Positions 1 through 10,782 of a DNA stretch of 64,000 nt are shown one piece after another. The notes beneath the pieces were generated by a model. That model was not told the DNA's origin and ran no database searches. It saw only the letters and a list, made by a program, of their open reading frames with translations. Within the stretch, counting starts at the first letter, position 1. Every line of letters begins with the position of its first letter. A program made the position numbers and the translations under genes. Origin of the DNA: Hydrogenophaga flava NBRC 102514 (GTDB lineage: Bacteria; Pseudomonadota; Gammaproteobacteria; Burkholderiales; Burkholderiaceae_C); NCBI RefSeq assembly GCF_001571145.1, contig NZ_BCTF01000006.1, positions 62,001 to 126,000 of the forward strand. The letters run 5' to 3'.

Positions 1-60
1 GCCCTGGTGCTGGGCAACATGGCGAACAAGGACGCCGCCCATGGCGGCGTCACAGGCTGA
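1..60 (+). CDS. C-terminal end of an unidentified upstream protein (partial)
   Basis: Frame 1 is open from the window edge and ends at a TGA at 58-60. It encodes about 19 residues ending in GGVTG. It runs towards the minus-strand TRAP gene and is followed at once by a perfect inverted repeat, which is what the 3' end of a real plus-strand gene would look like. Nineteen residues are too few to name a family. The reading frame is a judgement, since frame 2 also stays open a little further. Confidence 0.4.
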   Translation, partial: ALVLGNMANKDAAHGGVTG

Positions 61-78
61 CGGCTGAGCCGTCAGCCT
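54..78. terminator. Perfect 12-bp inverted repeat between convergent genes
   Basis: Positions 54-65 and 67-78 are exact inverted copies (arm AGGCTGACGGCT) around one central base. The RNA would form a hairpin in either direction. It lies between the 3' ends of the partial plus-strand gene and the minus-strand TRAP gene. There is no clear U-tract, so a bidirectional terminator or mRNA-stabilising stem is inferred from position and symmetry only. Confidence 0.5.
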
Positions 79-82
79 TGGT

Positions 83-1165
83 TCAGAGCTTCAGGCCTGC
101 GATGTAGCTGTCGTAGCGCCACTCGGAGAACTTGCTCCACAGCACCTGGTCGCGCTGGAAGGCGCGCATGTCCTGGTGGATCTTCTTGAACTCGGGCGCC
201 TTGGCCTCGTGCTCGGCGAACACCTCCATCGACGCCTTGTAGCCTGCGTCCATGATGGACTTGTCGAAGGCGCGCAGCTTGGTGCCGGCGGCCACCAGGC
301 GGCGCAGGGCGGCCGGGTTCTGGGCGTCGTACTTGGCGGTCATGTCGCGCGCGGCCACGGCACCGGCTGCGCGCACGATGGCCTTGTTCTCGGCCGACAG
401 CGCATCGAACGCCTTCTTGTTGATGAAGAACTCCAGCTCGGCGCCGCCTTCCCACCAGCCGGGGTAGTAGTAGTGCTTGGCGACCTTGTGGAAGCCGAGC
501 TTTTCATCATCGAACGGACCGACGAACTCGGTGGCGTCCAGCGTGCCCTTCTCCAGCGCCTGGTAGACCTCGCCCGCGGGCATGTTCTGCGCCACCACGC
601 CCAGCTTGGTCATGGCCTCGCCGAACAGGCCGCCGCCCATGCGCATCTTCAGGCCCTTGAGGTCGGCCGCCGACTTGATCTCCTTGCGGTACCAGCCGCC
701 CATCTGGGTGCCGGTGTTGCCCGCGCTCATGGAGGCGATGTTGTACTGGGCGTAGAACTCGTCCATCAGCTTGCGGCCGTTGCCGTGTTCCATCCAGGCG
801 TCCATGTGGCGGGCGGTCAGGCCGAAGGGCACCGCGCAGCCGAAGGCGAAGATGGGGTTCTTGCCGGTGAAGTAGTACGAGGCGGTCTGGGCCATCTCGA
901 TGGTGCTGTTCTGCAGCGCATCGACCACGCCGAACGGCGGCACCAGCTCGCCCGCGGCGTGCACCGACACCTCGAACTTGCCACCCGACAGGGCCTTGAC
1001 GGTTTCCGAGAACTTCTCGGCCGAACCGTAGATGGTCGGCAGCGATTTGGGGAAGCTCGACGCGAGGCGCCAGCGCACGGCGGCCTGGGCGTGCACGGCG
1101 GGGGCTGCGCCAGCGGCGAGCACACCTGCGATGCCGGCGTTTTTGATCAGGGAACGACGATCCAT
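83..1165 (-). CDS. TRAP transporter substrate-binding protein, DctP family
   Basis: This 360-residue periplasmic binding protein would capture a solute, typically a carboxylate, for a tripartite ATP-independent transporter. The N-terminus carries a twin-arginine-like signal (RRSLIKN, then an Ala-rich hydrophobic stretch ending AVHAQA), so Tat export is likely. The mature part has the DctP/YiaO-type layout, including the segment around YQALEKGTLDATEFVGP that is typical of TRAP binding proteins, and the length is normal. No dctQ or dctM membrane genes are visible, so it is either an orphan binding protein or its partners lie outside the window. The ligand cannot be read from sequence. Confidence 0.9.
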   Translation of the reverse strand: MDRRSLIKNAGIAGVLAAGAAPAVHAQAAVRWRLASSFPKSLPTIYGSAEKFSETVKALSGGKFEVSVHAAGELVPPFGVVDALQNSTIEMAQTASYYFTGKNPIFAFGCAVPFGLTARHMDAWMEHGNGRKLMDEFYAQYNIASMSAGNTGTQMGGWYRKEIKSAADLKGLKMRMGGGLFGEAMTKLGVVAQNMPAGEVYQALEKGTLDATEFVGPFDDEKLGFHKVAKHYYYPGWWEGGAELEFFINKKAFDALSAENKAIVRAAGAVAARDMTAKYDAQNPAALRRLVAAGTKLRAFDKSIMDAGYKASMEVFAEHEAKAPEFKKIHQDMRAFQRDQVLWSKFSEWRYDSYIAGLKL

Positions 1166-1258
1166 GGTTTTCTCCGGGATGAAAAATGCCGGTGCCCCGG
1201 GGCGTCGGGCGCCCCGGTCGCCCGGCGGTTGGCAAACCGGTGAACCTTACCAGAGACG

Positions 1259-1270
1259 AGGGTTAACCCT
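1259..1270. promoter_or_regulatory. 12-bp palindrome upstream of the TRAP gene
   Basis: AGGGTTAACCCT is a perfect palindrome. It sits just past the stop codon of thiDE and about 95 bases upstream of the TRAP binding-protein start. It could be an operator for the TRAP gene. Twelve-base palindromes arise by chance at low frequency in 64 kb, so this is only a candidate. Confidence 0.25.
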
Positions 1271-1272
1271 TA

Positions 1273-2862
1273 TCACCTACCGGACGCAGACATGGGTCGG
1301 GGCAGCGAGGGATGCGGCAGGGCCGGCACCGGGTGTCGTTGTGTGGCGGCACGTCCCTCGGCCCAGGCGCTGCGCCAGGCCGGCAGGGTCTGCGACGGGT
1401 CCTCGCCGAGGCCCCGCACCACGCAGCCGCCGGCCGCGCCCGCGGCGGCCACCGCCTGCAGCTGTGCCGGCTCCAAGACGCCACCGATGCCCACCACCGG
1501 CGCAGGCGCCATGTGGGCCCACCAGGCCAGGTTGTCCAGGCCCTGGGGCCGCCAGGGCATGTCCTTGGTGGTGGTGGGCCAGACCGGGCCGCAGGCGATC
1601 AGGTCGGGCTGCAGCGCGGCGGCGCGGCACAGCTCCCAGAGGCTGTGCGAGCTCAGGCCCAGTTGCACACCGGCCTCGCGTGCCGCCTGCAGCGCGGCGC
1701 GGTCGCTGGCCGTCAGGGCCAGCAGGTCTTCCTGCCCCAGGTGCAGGGCGCGGGCGCCGGCCTGCAGCGCGGTCTGCCAGTGGTCGTTGACCACCAGCGT
1801 GATGCCGGCCGCGTCCGCCGCGCGCTGGCTGCGGACGATGGCGGCGTGCAGCTGCGCGACCCAGGTGCCGTCGTCCAGGCCCGCCGGGCGTTTCATGCGC
1901 AACTGGATCGTGTCCACCGTGGGCGTGGCGCTCAGCACCGACTCCACGCGCTCGGCGCTGTCGACGATGGCGTAGACACCGGGGTCGCGGCTGCGCGCTT
2001 TCGAGGGCCAGGCGGTCGGTGCCTGCGTGCCAAGCGACAGGCGGGGCAGCAGGCAAGGGTCGGTGCAGAAGCCTTCGCGGGCCACCACCGGCCCTGCGCC
2101 GCGCCCCACGGCGCGCGCGTGGCGCAGCGCGTGGGTGGTCGCCATCTTGGCCAGCACGGCGGCGTCGGCCGCCACGAAACCGAGTGCCAGTGCGGCGGCC
2201 AGCGAAGTGGCGAAGCTGCAGCCGGTGCCGTGGTGGTGGGGCGTGTCCACGCGCGGCAGCGTCAGCCAGCCACGGGCGTGCGGCGTGTCGATCCAGTCGT
2301 GTGCGAGCCCGGGTGTGGCGGCGTCGCCGCCCGTGATCACAACCGCCTGCACACCTTGCGAACGCAGCGCAGAGGCCATGGCGGGCACGCCGTTGTCTCC
2401 GTCCGGGCCGAGCAGCAGCACCGCCTCGTGCTGGTTGGGCGTGATCGCGGTGGCCCGGGGCAGCAGCTCGTCGCGGTAGGCCTGCATCAGCGCCTCGTCC
2501 ACGAAGCCGGCGCCGGTGCTCGCCCGCAGCACCGGGTCGATCACGAAGGCCAGCGGCGCGCGCGTGCGCAGCCGGTCGACCCTGCGCGCCAGCACCCGCG
2601 CGTTGGCGGCGCTGCCCAGCAGGCCGGTCTTGATGACAGCGGGCGGCATGTCGTCGGCCAGTGCGGCCAGCTGGGCGTCCAGCAGATCGGGCGGCACCGC
2701 GTCGATGCGGGTCACCGCGGTGGTGCTCTGTGCTGTGACGGCGGCGACCACCGGGCACAGGTGCACGCCGAAGGCGTCGGCCACGCGCTGGTCGGCCGCG
2801 AGGCCGGCGCCGCCGCCGCTGTCGGTGCCGGCGATGCTCCAGAGGATGGGGTGCGTGTTCAT
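1273..2862 (-). CDS. thiDE: Fused HMP/HMP-P kinase and thiamin-phosphate synthase (ThiD-ThiE)
   Basis: A 529-residue bifunctional enzyme of thiamin synthesis. The N-terminal half (about residues 1-270) is ThiD, which phosphorylates hydroxymethylpyrimidine. It shows the [12 protein letters not shown] substrate loop and the [10 protein letters not shown] motif with the catalytic Cys. The C-terminal half (about 295-500) is ThiE, which joins HMP-PP to the thiazole phosphate. It shows QLRMK, the GPVWPTTTK phosphate loop and VVGIGGV. The tail (roughly the last 25 residues, Pro-rich) is extra. The start overlaps the thiG stop by 4 bases (ATGA), so the two are translationally coupled. It is the last gene of the nine-gene cofactor operon. 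The fusion delivers both final steps from one polypeptide. Confidence 0.95.
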   Translation of the reverse strand: MNTHPILWSIAGTDSGGGAGLAADQRVADAFGVHLCPVVAAVTAQSTTAVTRIDAVPPDLLDAQLAALADDMPPAVIKTGLLGSAANARVLARRVDRLRTRAPLAFVIDPVLRASTGAGFVDEALMQAYRDELLPRATAITPNQHEAVLLLGPDGDNGVPAMASALRSQGVQAVVITGGDAATPGLAHDWIDTPHARGWLTLPRVDTPHHHGTGCSFATSLAAALALGFVAADAAVLAKMATTHALRHARAVGRGAGPVVAREGFCTDPCLLPRLSLGTQAPTAWPSKARSRDPGVYAIVDSAERVESVLSATPTVDTIQLRMKRPAGLDDGTWVAQLHAAIVRSQRAADAAGITLVVNDHWQTALQAGARALHLGQEDLLALTASDRAALQAAREAGVQLGLSSHSLWELCRAAALQPDLIACGPVWPTTTKDMPWRPQGLDNLAWWAHMAPAPVVGIGGVLEPAQLQAVAAAGAAGGCVVRGLGEDPSQTLPAWRSAWAEGRAATQRHPVPALPHPSLPRPMSASGR

Positions 2863-3638
2863 GCGATCAGGAACGGGTGTCCGCCGACGGGGGTTGAGGC
2901 CACGGCCATGTCCTGCGGCGCCATCACGCCGGCCTCGTAGGCGGTGCGGCCCGCCTCGATGGCCAGGCCGAAGGCGCGCGCCATGCGCACCGGGTCCACC
3001 GCCTGGCTCACGGCGGAGTTCAGCAGCACGGCGTCAAAGCCCAGCTCCATGGCCTGCGCCGCGTGGCTGGGTGCGCCGATGCCGGCGTCCACCACCAGCG
3101 GCACGCCGGGCAGGCGCGCGCGCAGGGTGCGCAGCGCGAACGGGTTGATCAGGCCCTGGCCGGAGCCGATGGGCGCGCCCCAGGGCATCAGCAGCTCGCA
3201 GCCCGCATGGAGGAGGCGCTGGCAGGTGACCAGGTCGTCGGTGCAGTAGGGGAAGACCGCGAAGCCGTCCTTGATGAGTTGCGCCGCCGCCTCCACCGTG
3301 CCCCAGGGGTCGGGCTGCAGGGTGTGCTCGTCGCCCACCACTTCGAGCTTGATCCAGCGCGTGCCGTAGAGCTCGCGCGCCATGTGGGCCAGGGTGATGG
3401 CCTCGCGCGCGGTGCGGCAGCCGGCGGTGTTGGGCAGCAGGTGCACGCCGCTGTCCACGATGCCCTGCACGAAGCCGTTGTCGCCGGCCGCGGCCAGGGT
3501 GCGCCGCAGGCCGACGGTGACGACCTGCGCGCCGGAGGCCGCGATGGCCTCGCGCAGCACCTGGGGCGAGGGGTAGCCCGCGCTGCCCAGCAGGAAGCGG
3601 CTGGACAGCTTGGTGCCGTAGACGGTGAGGGTGCTCAT
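2859..3638 (-). CDS. thiG: Thiazole synthase ThiG
   Basis: This 259-residue TIM-barrel enzyme makes the thiazole phosphate carboxylate from deoxyxylulose 5-phosphate, dehydroglycine and the ThiS thiocarboxylate. Family signatures include the N-terminal [12 protein letters not shown], the segment [16 protein letters not shown] containing the Schiff-base lysine region, and [18 protein letters not shown]. The start was placed at 3638 rather than further upstream because AAGGAG sits 7 bases before this ATG and the length then matches the family. The usual thiS-thiG adjacency is broken here: panD and three bio genes lie between the two. Confidence 0.96.
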   Translation of the reverse strand: MSTLTVYGTKLSSRFLLGSAGYPSPQVLREAIAASGAQVVTVGLRRTLAAAGDNGFVQGIVDSGVHLLPNTAGCRTAREAITLAHMARELYGTRWIKLEVVGDEHTLQPDPWGTVEAAAQLIKDGFAVFPYCTDDLVTCQRLLHAGCELLMPWGAPIGSGQGLINPFALRTLRARLPGVPLVVDAGIGAPSHAAQAMELGFDAVLLNSAVSQAVDPVRMARAFGLAIEAGRTAYEAGVMAPQDMAVASTPVGGHPFLIA

Positions 3639-3640
3639 GT

Positions 3641-4906
3641 TCAGGCTCCTTGCAAGGACGCTGTGGGCATGGGTGCGGGCTTGGATGCCAATGCGGGGGC
3701 GAGCCGGTCCAGCGCCTGGACCAGCCGGTGGATGTGGTCTTCCGTGTGGGCGGCCGAGAGCGCGATGCGCAGCCGCGCCGTGCCCACGGGCACGGTGGGT
3801 GGTCGGATGGCCGGCACCCAGATGCCTTGTTCGCGCAGGCCTTCCATCACGGCCAGCGCCTCGGCGTTGCCGCCGATCAGCAGCGGCTGGATGGGCGTGT
3901 CCGAGTGGCCGAGCTGCCAGCCGCTGCGCGCCAGCACCGGTTGCAGGCCCTGGCGCAGTTGCGCGATCAGGCGCTGCAGCTGCGCCCGGCGCCCGTCGCC
4001 CTGTTCGATGAGCCGCAGGCTGCTGCGCAGCGCGCAGGCCAGCAGGGCGGGCGCGGCGGTGGCGAAGATGTAGCTGCGCGTCTTCTGCAGCAGCCACTCC
4101 ACCAGGTCGTCCGGCCCGGCCACGAAGGCACCGGCCACGCCCGCGGCCTTGCCCAGCGTGGCCATGTAGAGCACGCGGCGCGAGGCGCTGTCGCCGGTCA
4201 GATCCACGGCAGCCAGGCTGCCGCGCCCCTGCGGGCCGCAGATGCCGAAGCCGTGCGCGTCGTCCAGCAGCAGCAACGCGTCGTGTTGTTCGCACAGCGC
4301 GAGCAGCGCAGGGATGTCGGCCACATCGCCGTCCATGCTGAACACTGCGTCGCTGATGACCAGCTTGCGCCGGGCTGTGCTGGCGGCGAGCTGGGTCGCG
4401 AGGTCCGCCAGGTCGGCGTGGGCGAAGCGGTGGATGCGCGCCCGCGAGAGCCTTGCGCCGTCGATCAGGCAGGCGTGGTTGAGCGCGTCGGAGAAGATGG
4501 CGTCCCCGTCGCCCACCAGCGCCGGCACGATGCCGATGTTGGTGGCGTAGCCGGCGTAGAAGTAGAGCGCACGCGGCAGGCCCACGAAGGCCGCCAGTTC
4601 GTGCTCCAGCGCCTCGTTGGCGGTGCTGTGGCCGCTGACCAGGGGCGAGGCGCCGGCCCCCGCACCGAAGCGGCGCGCGCCCGCGCAGGCCGCCTCAATC
4701 AGGTCCGGGTGGCCGGCCAGCGCCAGGTAGTCGTTGCTGCAGAAGGCCAGCATCTCGCGCCCGTCCACGCGCAGCACGGCGCCGCCGGGGGTGTCGCCCG
4801 CGGGTTCGACCGCGCGGCGGCGGCGGCGCAGGTGGGCGTCGTCCAGCGCGGCGAGGCGTTGTGGGATCTCGTCGAGCCAGGAGCTGGTGGATGGTGTGTG
4901 TGTCAT
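3641..4906 (-). CDS. bioF: 8-amino-7-oxononanoate synthase (KAPA synthase)
   Basis: A PLP enzyme of 421 residues that condenses pimeloyl-ACP (or -CoA) with alanine, the first committed step of biotin ring assembly. Visible family features are [13 protein letters not shown] near the N-terminus, GSRLVSGH-like [32 protein letters not shown], and [16 protein letters not shown] with the PLP-binding Lys. The ATG overlaps the bioD stop by 4 bases. thiG starts 2 bases after the bioF stop, so the gene is embedded in the thiamin operon. The length is slightly above the usual ~385-400 because of the N- and C-terminal ends. Confidence 0.95.
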   Translation of the reverse strand: MTHTPSTSSWLDEIPQRLAALDDAHLRRRRRAVEPAGDTPGGAVLRVDGREMLAFCSNDYLALAGHPDLIEAACAGARRFGAGAGASPLVSGHSTANEALEHELAAFVGLPRALYFYAGYATNIGIVPALVGDGDAIFSDALNHACLIDGARLSRARIHRFAHADLADLATQLAASTARRKLVISDAVFSMDGDVADIPALLALCEQHDALLLLDDAHGFGICGPQGRGSLAAVDLTGDSASRRVLYMATLGKAAGVAGAFVAGPDDLVEWLLQKTRSYIFATAAPALLACALRSSLRLIEQGDGRRAQLQRLIAQLRQGLQPVLARSGWQLGHSDTPIQPLLIGGNAEALAVMEGLREQGIWVPAIRPPTVPVGTARLRIALSAAHTEDHIHRLVQALDRLAPALASKPAPMPTASLQGA

Positions 4907-5562
4907 GGCAGTTCGATGGACACCGTGCGGAAGTCGGGTGCGGCGCTGTGGGCGATGTCGGCCAGCAGGGGCGCGCCCAGGTGTTGGCGCAGGAAGGCGA
5001 TGTTGTCGTCGGTCGCGGCCATGCCGGGGGCGATGCGGTTGGCGACCCAGCCGGCCAGCGTGAGGCCGCGCGCGCTGATGGCCTCGGCGCTCAGCAGCGC
5101 GTGGTTCAGGCAGCCCAGGCGCAGGCCCACCACCAGCAGCACCGGCAGGCCCAGGGCCTGGGCCAGATCGGCGCCGGTGTGTGTGGGCGAGAGCGGCACC
5201 AGGAAGCCACCCGCGCTTTCCACCACCATGGCGTCGGCGTGCTGCGCGAGTTCGCGCTGGCAGGCCACCAGGTGGGGGATGTCGATGCGGGTGCCGGCGC
5301 GTTCGGCGGCGAGGTGGGGCGAGAGCGGGTCGGGCAGGCGCACCGGGTTGTCCAGCGCGGGCGGCACCCGCACGGTGGACGCGGCGCGCAGGGCGATGGC
5401 GTCCTCGCTGTCCCAGCCGTCCGGCGTCTGCACCAGGCCCGCGGCCACCGGCTTCATGCCCACCACGCGCGGGTGGCGCCGCGCCAGCGCGTGCAGCAGC
5501 GCGCAGCTCACGAAGGTCTTGCCGACGCCGGTGTCGGTGCCGGTCACGAAGTACGCGGTCAT
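4903..5562 (-). CDS. bioD: Dethiobiotin synthetase
   Basis: A 219-residue P-loop enzyme that closes the ureido ring, converting DAPA, CO2 and ATP to dethiobiotin. The N-terminus has GTDTGVGKT (Walker A of the BioD type, residues about 8-16), followed by GMKPVAAG, then [11 protein letters not shown] with the acidic and Gly-rich substrate loop. The start at 5562 is set by the 4-base ATGA overlap with the bioA stop and by the position of the P-loop close to the N-terminus. It is flanked by bioA and bioF in the same direction. bioB, needed for the last step, is not in the window. Confidence 0.95.
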   Translation of the reverse strand: MTAYFVTGTDTGVGKTFVSCALLHALARRHPRVVGMKPVAAGLVQTPDGWDSEDAIALRAASTVRVPPALDNPVRLPDPLSPHLAAERAGTRIDIPHLVACQRELAQHADAMVVESAGGFLVPLSPTHTGADLAQALGLPVLLVVGLRLGCLNHALLSAEAISARGLTLAGWVANRIAPGMAATDDNIAFLRQHLGAPLLADIAHSAAPDFRTVSIELP

Positions 5563-6857
5563 CGGGGTTCCTCGCTGAGGGAGGCCTCCAGCGCGGCGAG
5601 CGCGCCGTGGGCCAGGTGCTGCATCGCCTCGTCGTCCAGCACATAAGGCGGCATGAAGTACAGCGTCTTGCCGATGGGCCGCAGCACCAGGCCGCGCGCC
5701 AGAGCATGGCCCTGGTAGCGGCGCGCGAAGTCGGGCAGTGGCGTCTCGATGTCCCAGGCCCAGATCATTCCCTGGCGCCGCGCGTGCTGCACCCGCGGGT
5801 GGGCCGTCAGCGGCGCCAGCAGCGCGTCCAACGCCTCTGCGGTGCTGCGGTTGCGGGCCAGCGCGTCTTCCTGCTTGAACAGGTCCAGCGTGGTCAGCGC
5901 GGCGCGGCAGGCCAGCGGGTTGCCTGTGTAGGAGTGCGAGTGCAGGAAGCCGCGCGCCACGTCGTCGTCGTAGAAGGCGGCGTACACCGCGTCGGTGGTC
6001 AGCACTGCCGACAGTGGCAGCGTGCCGCCGGTCAGGCCCTTGGACAGGCACAGGAAGTCGGGCCGGATGCCCGCCTGCTCGTGCGCGAACAGGGTGCCGG
6101 TGCGGCCGAAGCCAGTGGCGATCTCGTCCACCACCAGGTGCACGCCGTGGCGGTCGCACAGCGCACGCGCCTGGCGCAGGTAGGCCGCGTCGTGCATGGC
6201 CATGCCGGCGGCGCACTGCACCAGCGGCTCCACGATCAGTGCGGCCGTGGTCTCGTGGTGCTGCGCCAGCCAGTCGGCCAATGCATCTGCGGCGGCATCG
6301 GCCCCGATGCCGCGCCGGTCGGGGCTGGGCACGGTGGCGGCCAGCCGCACCAGCGGCGCATAGGCCTCGCGGAACAAAGCGATGTCGGTCACGGCCAGCG
6401 CGCCCACGGTTTCGCCGTGGTAGCCGCCAGCCAGACCGACGAAGCGGCTCTTGGCCGGGCGCCCGCTGTTGCGCCAGAAGTGCGCGCTCATCTTGAGCGC
6501 GATCTCGGTGGCCGAGGCGCCGTCGCTGGCGTAGAAGGCGTGGCCCAGGCCGGTCAGCGCTGAGAGCCGCTCCGAGAGTTCCACCACCGGCGCGTGGGTG
6601 AAGCCCGCGAGCATCACGTGGTCCAGCGTGGCCATCTGGTCGGCCAGCGCGGCGCGCATGGCCGGGTGGCTGTGGCCAAACAGGTTGACCCACCAGGAGC
6701 TGACCGCATCCAGGTAGCAGCGGCCGTCGGTGCCAACCAACCACGGTCCTTCGGCGCGCGCGATGGCCACCGGCGGCAGGGCCTCGTGGCGCTTCATCTG
6801 CGTGCAGGGGTGCCACACGCTGCGCAGGCTGCGCTGCGCCAGGTCGGCGGTGTTCAC
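5559..6857 (-). CDS. bioA: Adenosylmethionine-8-amino-7-oxononanoate aminotransferase
   Basis: A 432-residue class III PLP aminotransferase that turns KAPA into DAPA using S-adenosylmethionine as amino donor. Motifs are WHPCTQM at the N-terminus, [16 protein letters not shown], the glycine-rich [28 protein letters not shown], and [10 protein letters not shown] with the PLP lysine. The start is a GTG at 6857 that overlaps the panD stop (GTGA), so translation probably depends on panD being read. It is the first of the three bio genes inserted between panD and thiG. Confidence 0.95.
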   Translation of the reverse strand: MNTADLAQRSLRSVWHPCTQMKRHEALPPVAIARAEGPWLVGTDGRCYLDAVSSWWVNLFGHSHPAMRAALADQMATLDHVMLAGFTHAPVVELSERLSALTGLGHAFYASDGASATEIALKMSAHFWRNSGRPAKSRFVGLAGGYHGETVGALAVTDIALFREAYAPLVRLAATVPSPDRRGIGADAAADALADWLAQHHETTAALIVEPLVQCAAGMAMHDAAYLRQARALCDRHGVHLVVDEIATGFGRTGTLFAHEQAGIRPDFLCLSKGLTGGTLPLSAVLTTDAVYAAFYDDDVARGFLHSHSYTGNPLACRAALTTLDLFKQEDALARNRSTAEALDALLAPLTAHPRVQHARRQGMIWAWDIETPLPDFARRYQGHALARGLVLRPIGKTLYFMPPYVLDDEAMQHLAHGALAALEASLSEEPR

Positions 6858-7246
6858 TTCGTCTGTTCCTGTGCTTGCACCGGCACGTGGTCGCGCGAGC
6901 CGTTGGCCCGGTTGTGCTCGTCGACGAACACCAGCTTGGGCTTGTGCGTGGCCACCTGGTCCTCGTGCACCTGCGCGAACGCCGCGATGATGAGCAGATC
7001 ACCCGCCGAGGCGCGGCGCGCGGCCGAACCGTTGACCGAGATCATTCCGGAGCCACGTTCGCCCTTGATGGCATAGGTGATGAAGCGCTCGCCGTTGTTG
7101 ATGTTCCAGATGTGGATCTGTTCGTTCTCGGCGATGTTCGAGGCGTTCAGCAGGTCTTCGTCGATGGCGCAGGAGCCTTCGTAGTGCAGCTCGCACTGGG
7201 TCACCGCGACGCGGTGGATCTTGGACTTGAGCAGGGTGCGGAACAT
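6854..7246 (-). CDS. panD: Aspartate 1-decarboxylase proenzyme
   Basis: A 130-residue pyruvoyl enzyme that makes beta-alanine from aspartate for pantothenate and CoA. The self-cleavage site is visible: YEGSC places Gly24-Ser25 exactly where the family is processed, and Ser25 becomes the pyruvoyl group. The catalytic N-terminal [13 protein letters not shown] and the later [18 protein letters not shown] are typical. The upstream sequence carries CGGAGA about 10 bases before the ATG. It lies between thiS and bioA in the same direction, an unusual place for a pantothenate gene. Confidence 0.96.
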   Translation of the reverse strand: MFRTLLKSKIHRVAVTQCELHYEGSCAIDEDLLNASNIAENEQIHIWNINNGERFITYAIKGERGSGMISVNGSAARRASAGDLLIIAAFAQVHEDQVATHKPKLVFVDEHNRANGSRDHVPVQAQEQTK

Positions 7247-7276
7247 GGGGGGAGTCTCCGGGTTCGGTGAATGGGG

Positions 7277-7474
7277 TCAGCCGCCGACGATGGCCTGGAA
7301 GGTCAGCACGGTGTCGCCGGGGTGCAGGACGGTGGTGGCGCGTTGATCGCGCGGGACGAAGGCGCCGTTCACGGCGGTCGCGATGGTATCGGGGTCCATG
7401 CTCCGTTCGTCCAGCAGCTGGGCCAGCGTCAGGCCCTCGGGGCAGGGCAGGTCGGTGCCGTTGAAGTTCAGCAT
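7277..7474 (-). CDS. thiS: Sulfur carrier protein ThiS
   Basis: A 65-residue ubiquitin-like sulfur carrier. The C-terminus is the diagnostic Gly-Gly (FQAIVGG) that is adenylated and thiocarboxylated before giving sulfur to the thiazole. I chose the ATG at 7474 because it gives the normal length of about 65. An ATG at 7495 would add seven residues inside thiO. The start overlaps the 3' end of thiO by 7 bases. ThiG, its partner, is displaced about 3.6 kb downstream by panD and the bio genes. Confidence 0.93.
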   Translation of the reverse strand: MLNFNGTDLPCPEGLTLAQLLDERSMDPDTIATAVNGAFVPRDQRATTVLHPGDTVLTFQAIVGG

Positions 7475-8610
7475 GTTGTGACGGGGGAGAAGCATTGCCG
7501 CAGGGCCTCTTCGATCAGCGCCGGCGCGAGCAGCCAGCCGTGGCGGTACAGGCCGTTGATGCGCAGCAGGCCGTCCCGGTGGTCGATGCGCGGTTCGTTG
7601 TCGGGCAGGGCGGGGCGCAGGTTGGTCTCCAGGTGCACGATGCGCGCCTCGGCCAGCTCGGGCATGACGCTCTGGGCGGCGGCCATCAGTTCCACCGCGC
7701 TGCGCAGGCTCACGGGCGAGCGGTCCTCGCTCTCGATCTCGCTGGCGCCGATGACGATGTGGTCGCCTGGCCGCGGCACGATGTAGACGCGGTGGCGCGG
7801 GTGCAGCAGGCGCACCGGCCGGTGCAGCGGCACACCGGGCGCGTGCAGCCAGACCACCTCGCCGCGCACGCCGCGCACCGGCAGATCGGGCCGGGCGCCC
7901 GTGCCGCGCACGTCGATGGCAAGGTCGAAGTGCTCTGTGCGGCCGTCGTCCAGCGCGATGCGGCCCGCGCCCACCGACGCCACGGTGTGCCGCCAGCGCC
8001 AGTGCACGCCGCGCGCGGCGGCGCACAGCGCGGGCAGCACCTGCAGCGGCAGGATCTGGCCCTCGCCCGGCAGCAGCCAGGCGTGCAGGCGCGGGTCGAT
8101 GGCGGGCTCCAGCGCCGTCAGGGCGTCGCGGTCCAGCCGCTGCGGGGTCTGCGCGTGGCCGGCCAGGTCGGGCGCCTGCGCCAGCCGCGCCAGCACCCGC
8201 TGGGCCGCGCCCAGGTCGCTGCCGTGCGCCACCAGCAGGCTGCCCAGGGTGCGCAGCTGCAGCGCCGGTTCCTCGCCGGTACCGGGGCTGGTCGCGCAGC
8301 CGGTGCAGCTGCCGCAGGCGGCGGGCAGGGCGCCGGTGTGTGCAGTGCCCGCTTGCGCCAGGGCATCGGTGATCTCGCGCCACAGCGCCATGGAGCGCCA
8401 GCCCAGCGCGGCGATGGCCGGGCCGCTGTTGTCCAGCTCGGCCACCGGGCTGAGCATGCCGGCCGCGGTGAAGGCTGCCGGCCCCTGGCCGTCGCTGCGG
8501 GCTTCTGGTCCGTCGGCCGGGTCGAACACCGTCACCTCGTGATCGGGCGACAGCTGCCAGGCGAGCAGCCGGCCCAGCAGGCCGGCGCCCGCGATACCGA
8601 TGCGGGCCAT
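7468..8610 (-). CDS. thiO: Glycine oxidase ThiO (FAD-dependent)
   Basis: A 380-residue DAO-family flavoprotein that oxidises glycine to dehydroglycine, the thiazole C-N donor in aerobes lacking ThiH. The N-terminus has the Rossmann dinucleotide motif GIAGAGLLGRLLAWQL, and the C-terminal part has the DAO-like NLRPALPDNEPRI followed by GLYRHGWLLAPAL. A Cys-rich stretch (CGSCTGC, about residues 100-106) is not a usual feature and may be a surface loop. The start lies 3 bases after the thiC stop. Together with thiS and thiG it defines the aerobic thiazole branch. Confidence 0.92.
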   Translation of the reverse strand: MARIGIAGAGLLGRLLAWQLSPDHEVTVFDPADGPEARSDGQGPAAFTAAGMLSPVAELDNSGPAIAALGWRSMALWREITDALAQAGTAHTGALPAACGSCTGCATSPGTGEEPALQLRTLGSLLVAHGSDLGAAQRVLARLAQAPDLAGHAQTPQRLDRDALTALEPAIDPRLHAWLLPGEGQILPLQVLPALCAAARGVHWRWRHTVASVGAGRIALDDGRTEHFDLAIDVRGTGARPDLPVRGVRGEVVWLHAPGVPLHRPVRLLHPRHRVYIVPRPGDHIVIGASEIESEDRSPVSLRSAVELMAAAQSVMPELAEARIVHLETNLRPALPDNEPRIDHRDGLLRINGLYRHGWLLAPALIEEALRQCFSPVTTC

Positions 8611-8613
8611 GGC

Positions 8614-10728
<2,115 letters not shown>

Positions 10729-10737
10729 CAGGCGCGC

Positions 10738-10767
10738 AGTGTAGCGTGCTTCCTCGCGGGGCTCCAA
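10738..10767 (-). promoter_or_regulatory. Putative sigma-70 promoter of the thiC operon
   Basis: On the minus strand TTGGAG (10767-10762) and TACACT (10743-10738) are separated by 18 bases, each matching four of six consensus positions. Transcription would start just before the riboswitch. It is the only stretch available, because the stop codon of the upstream ATPase gene is at 10783. Confidence 0.45.
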
Positions 10768-10782
10768 ATGCCCCTGCGCGGG

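Noticed and set aside
4903-7002. A 699-residue open frame covering bioD and most of bioA in one frame
   Set aside because: Only the last 219 residues are BioD. The rest is an out-of-frame Arg/Pro-rich reading of bioA, and the ATGA overlap at 5559-5562 sets the real bioD start.
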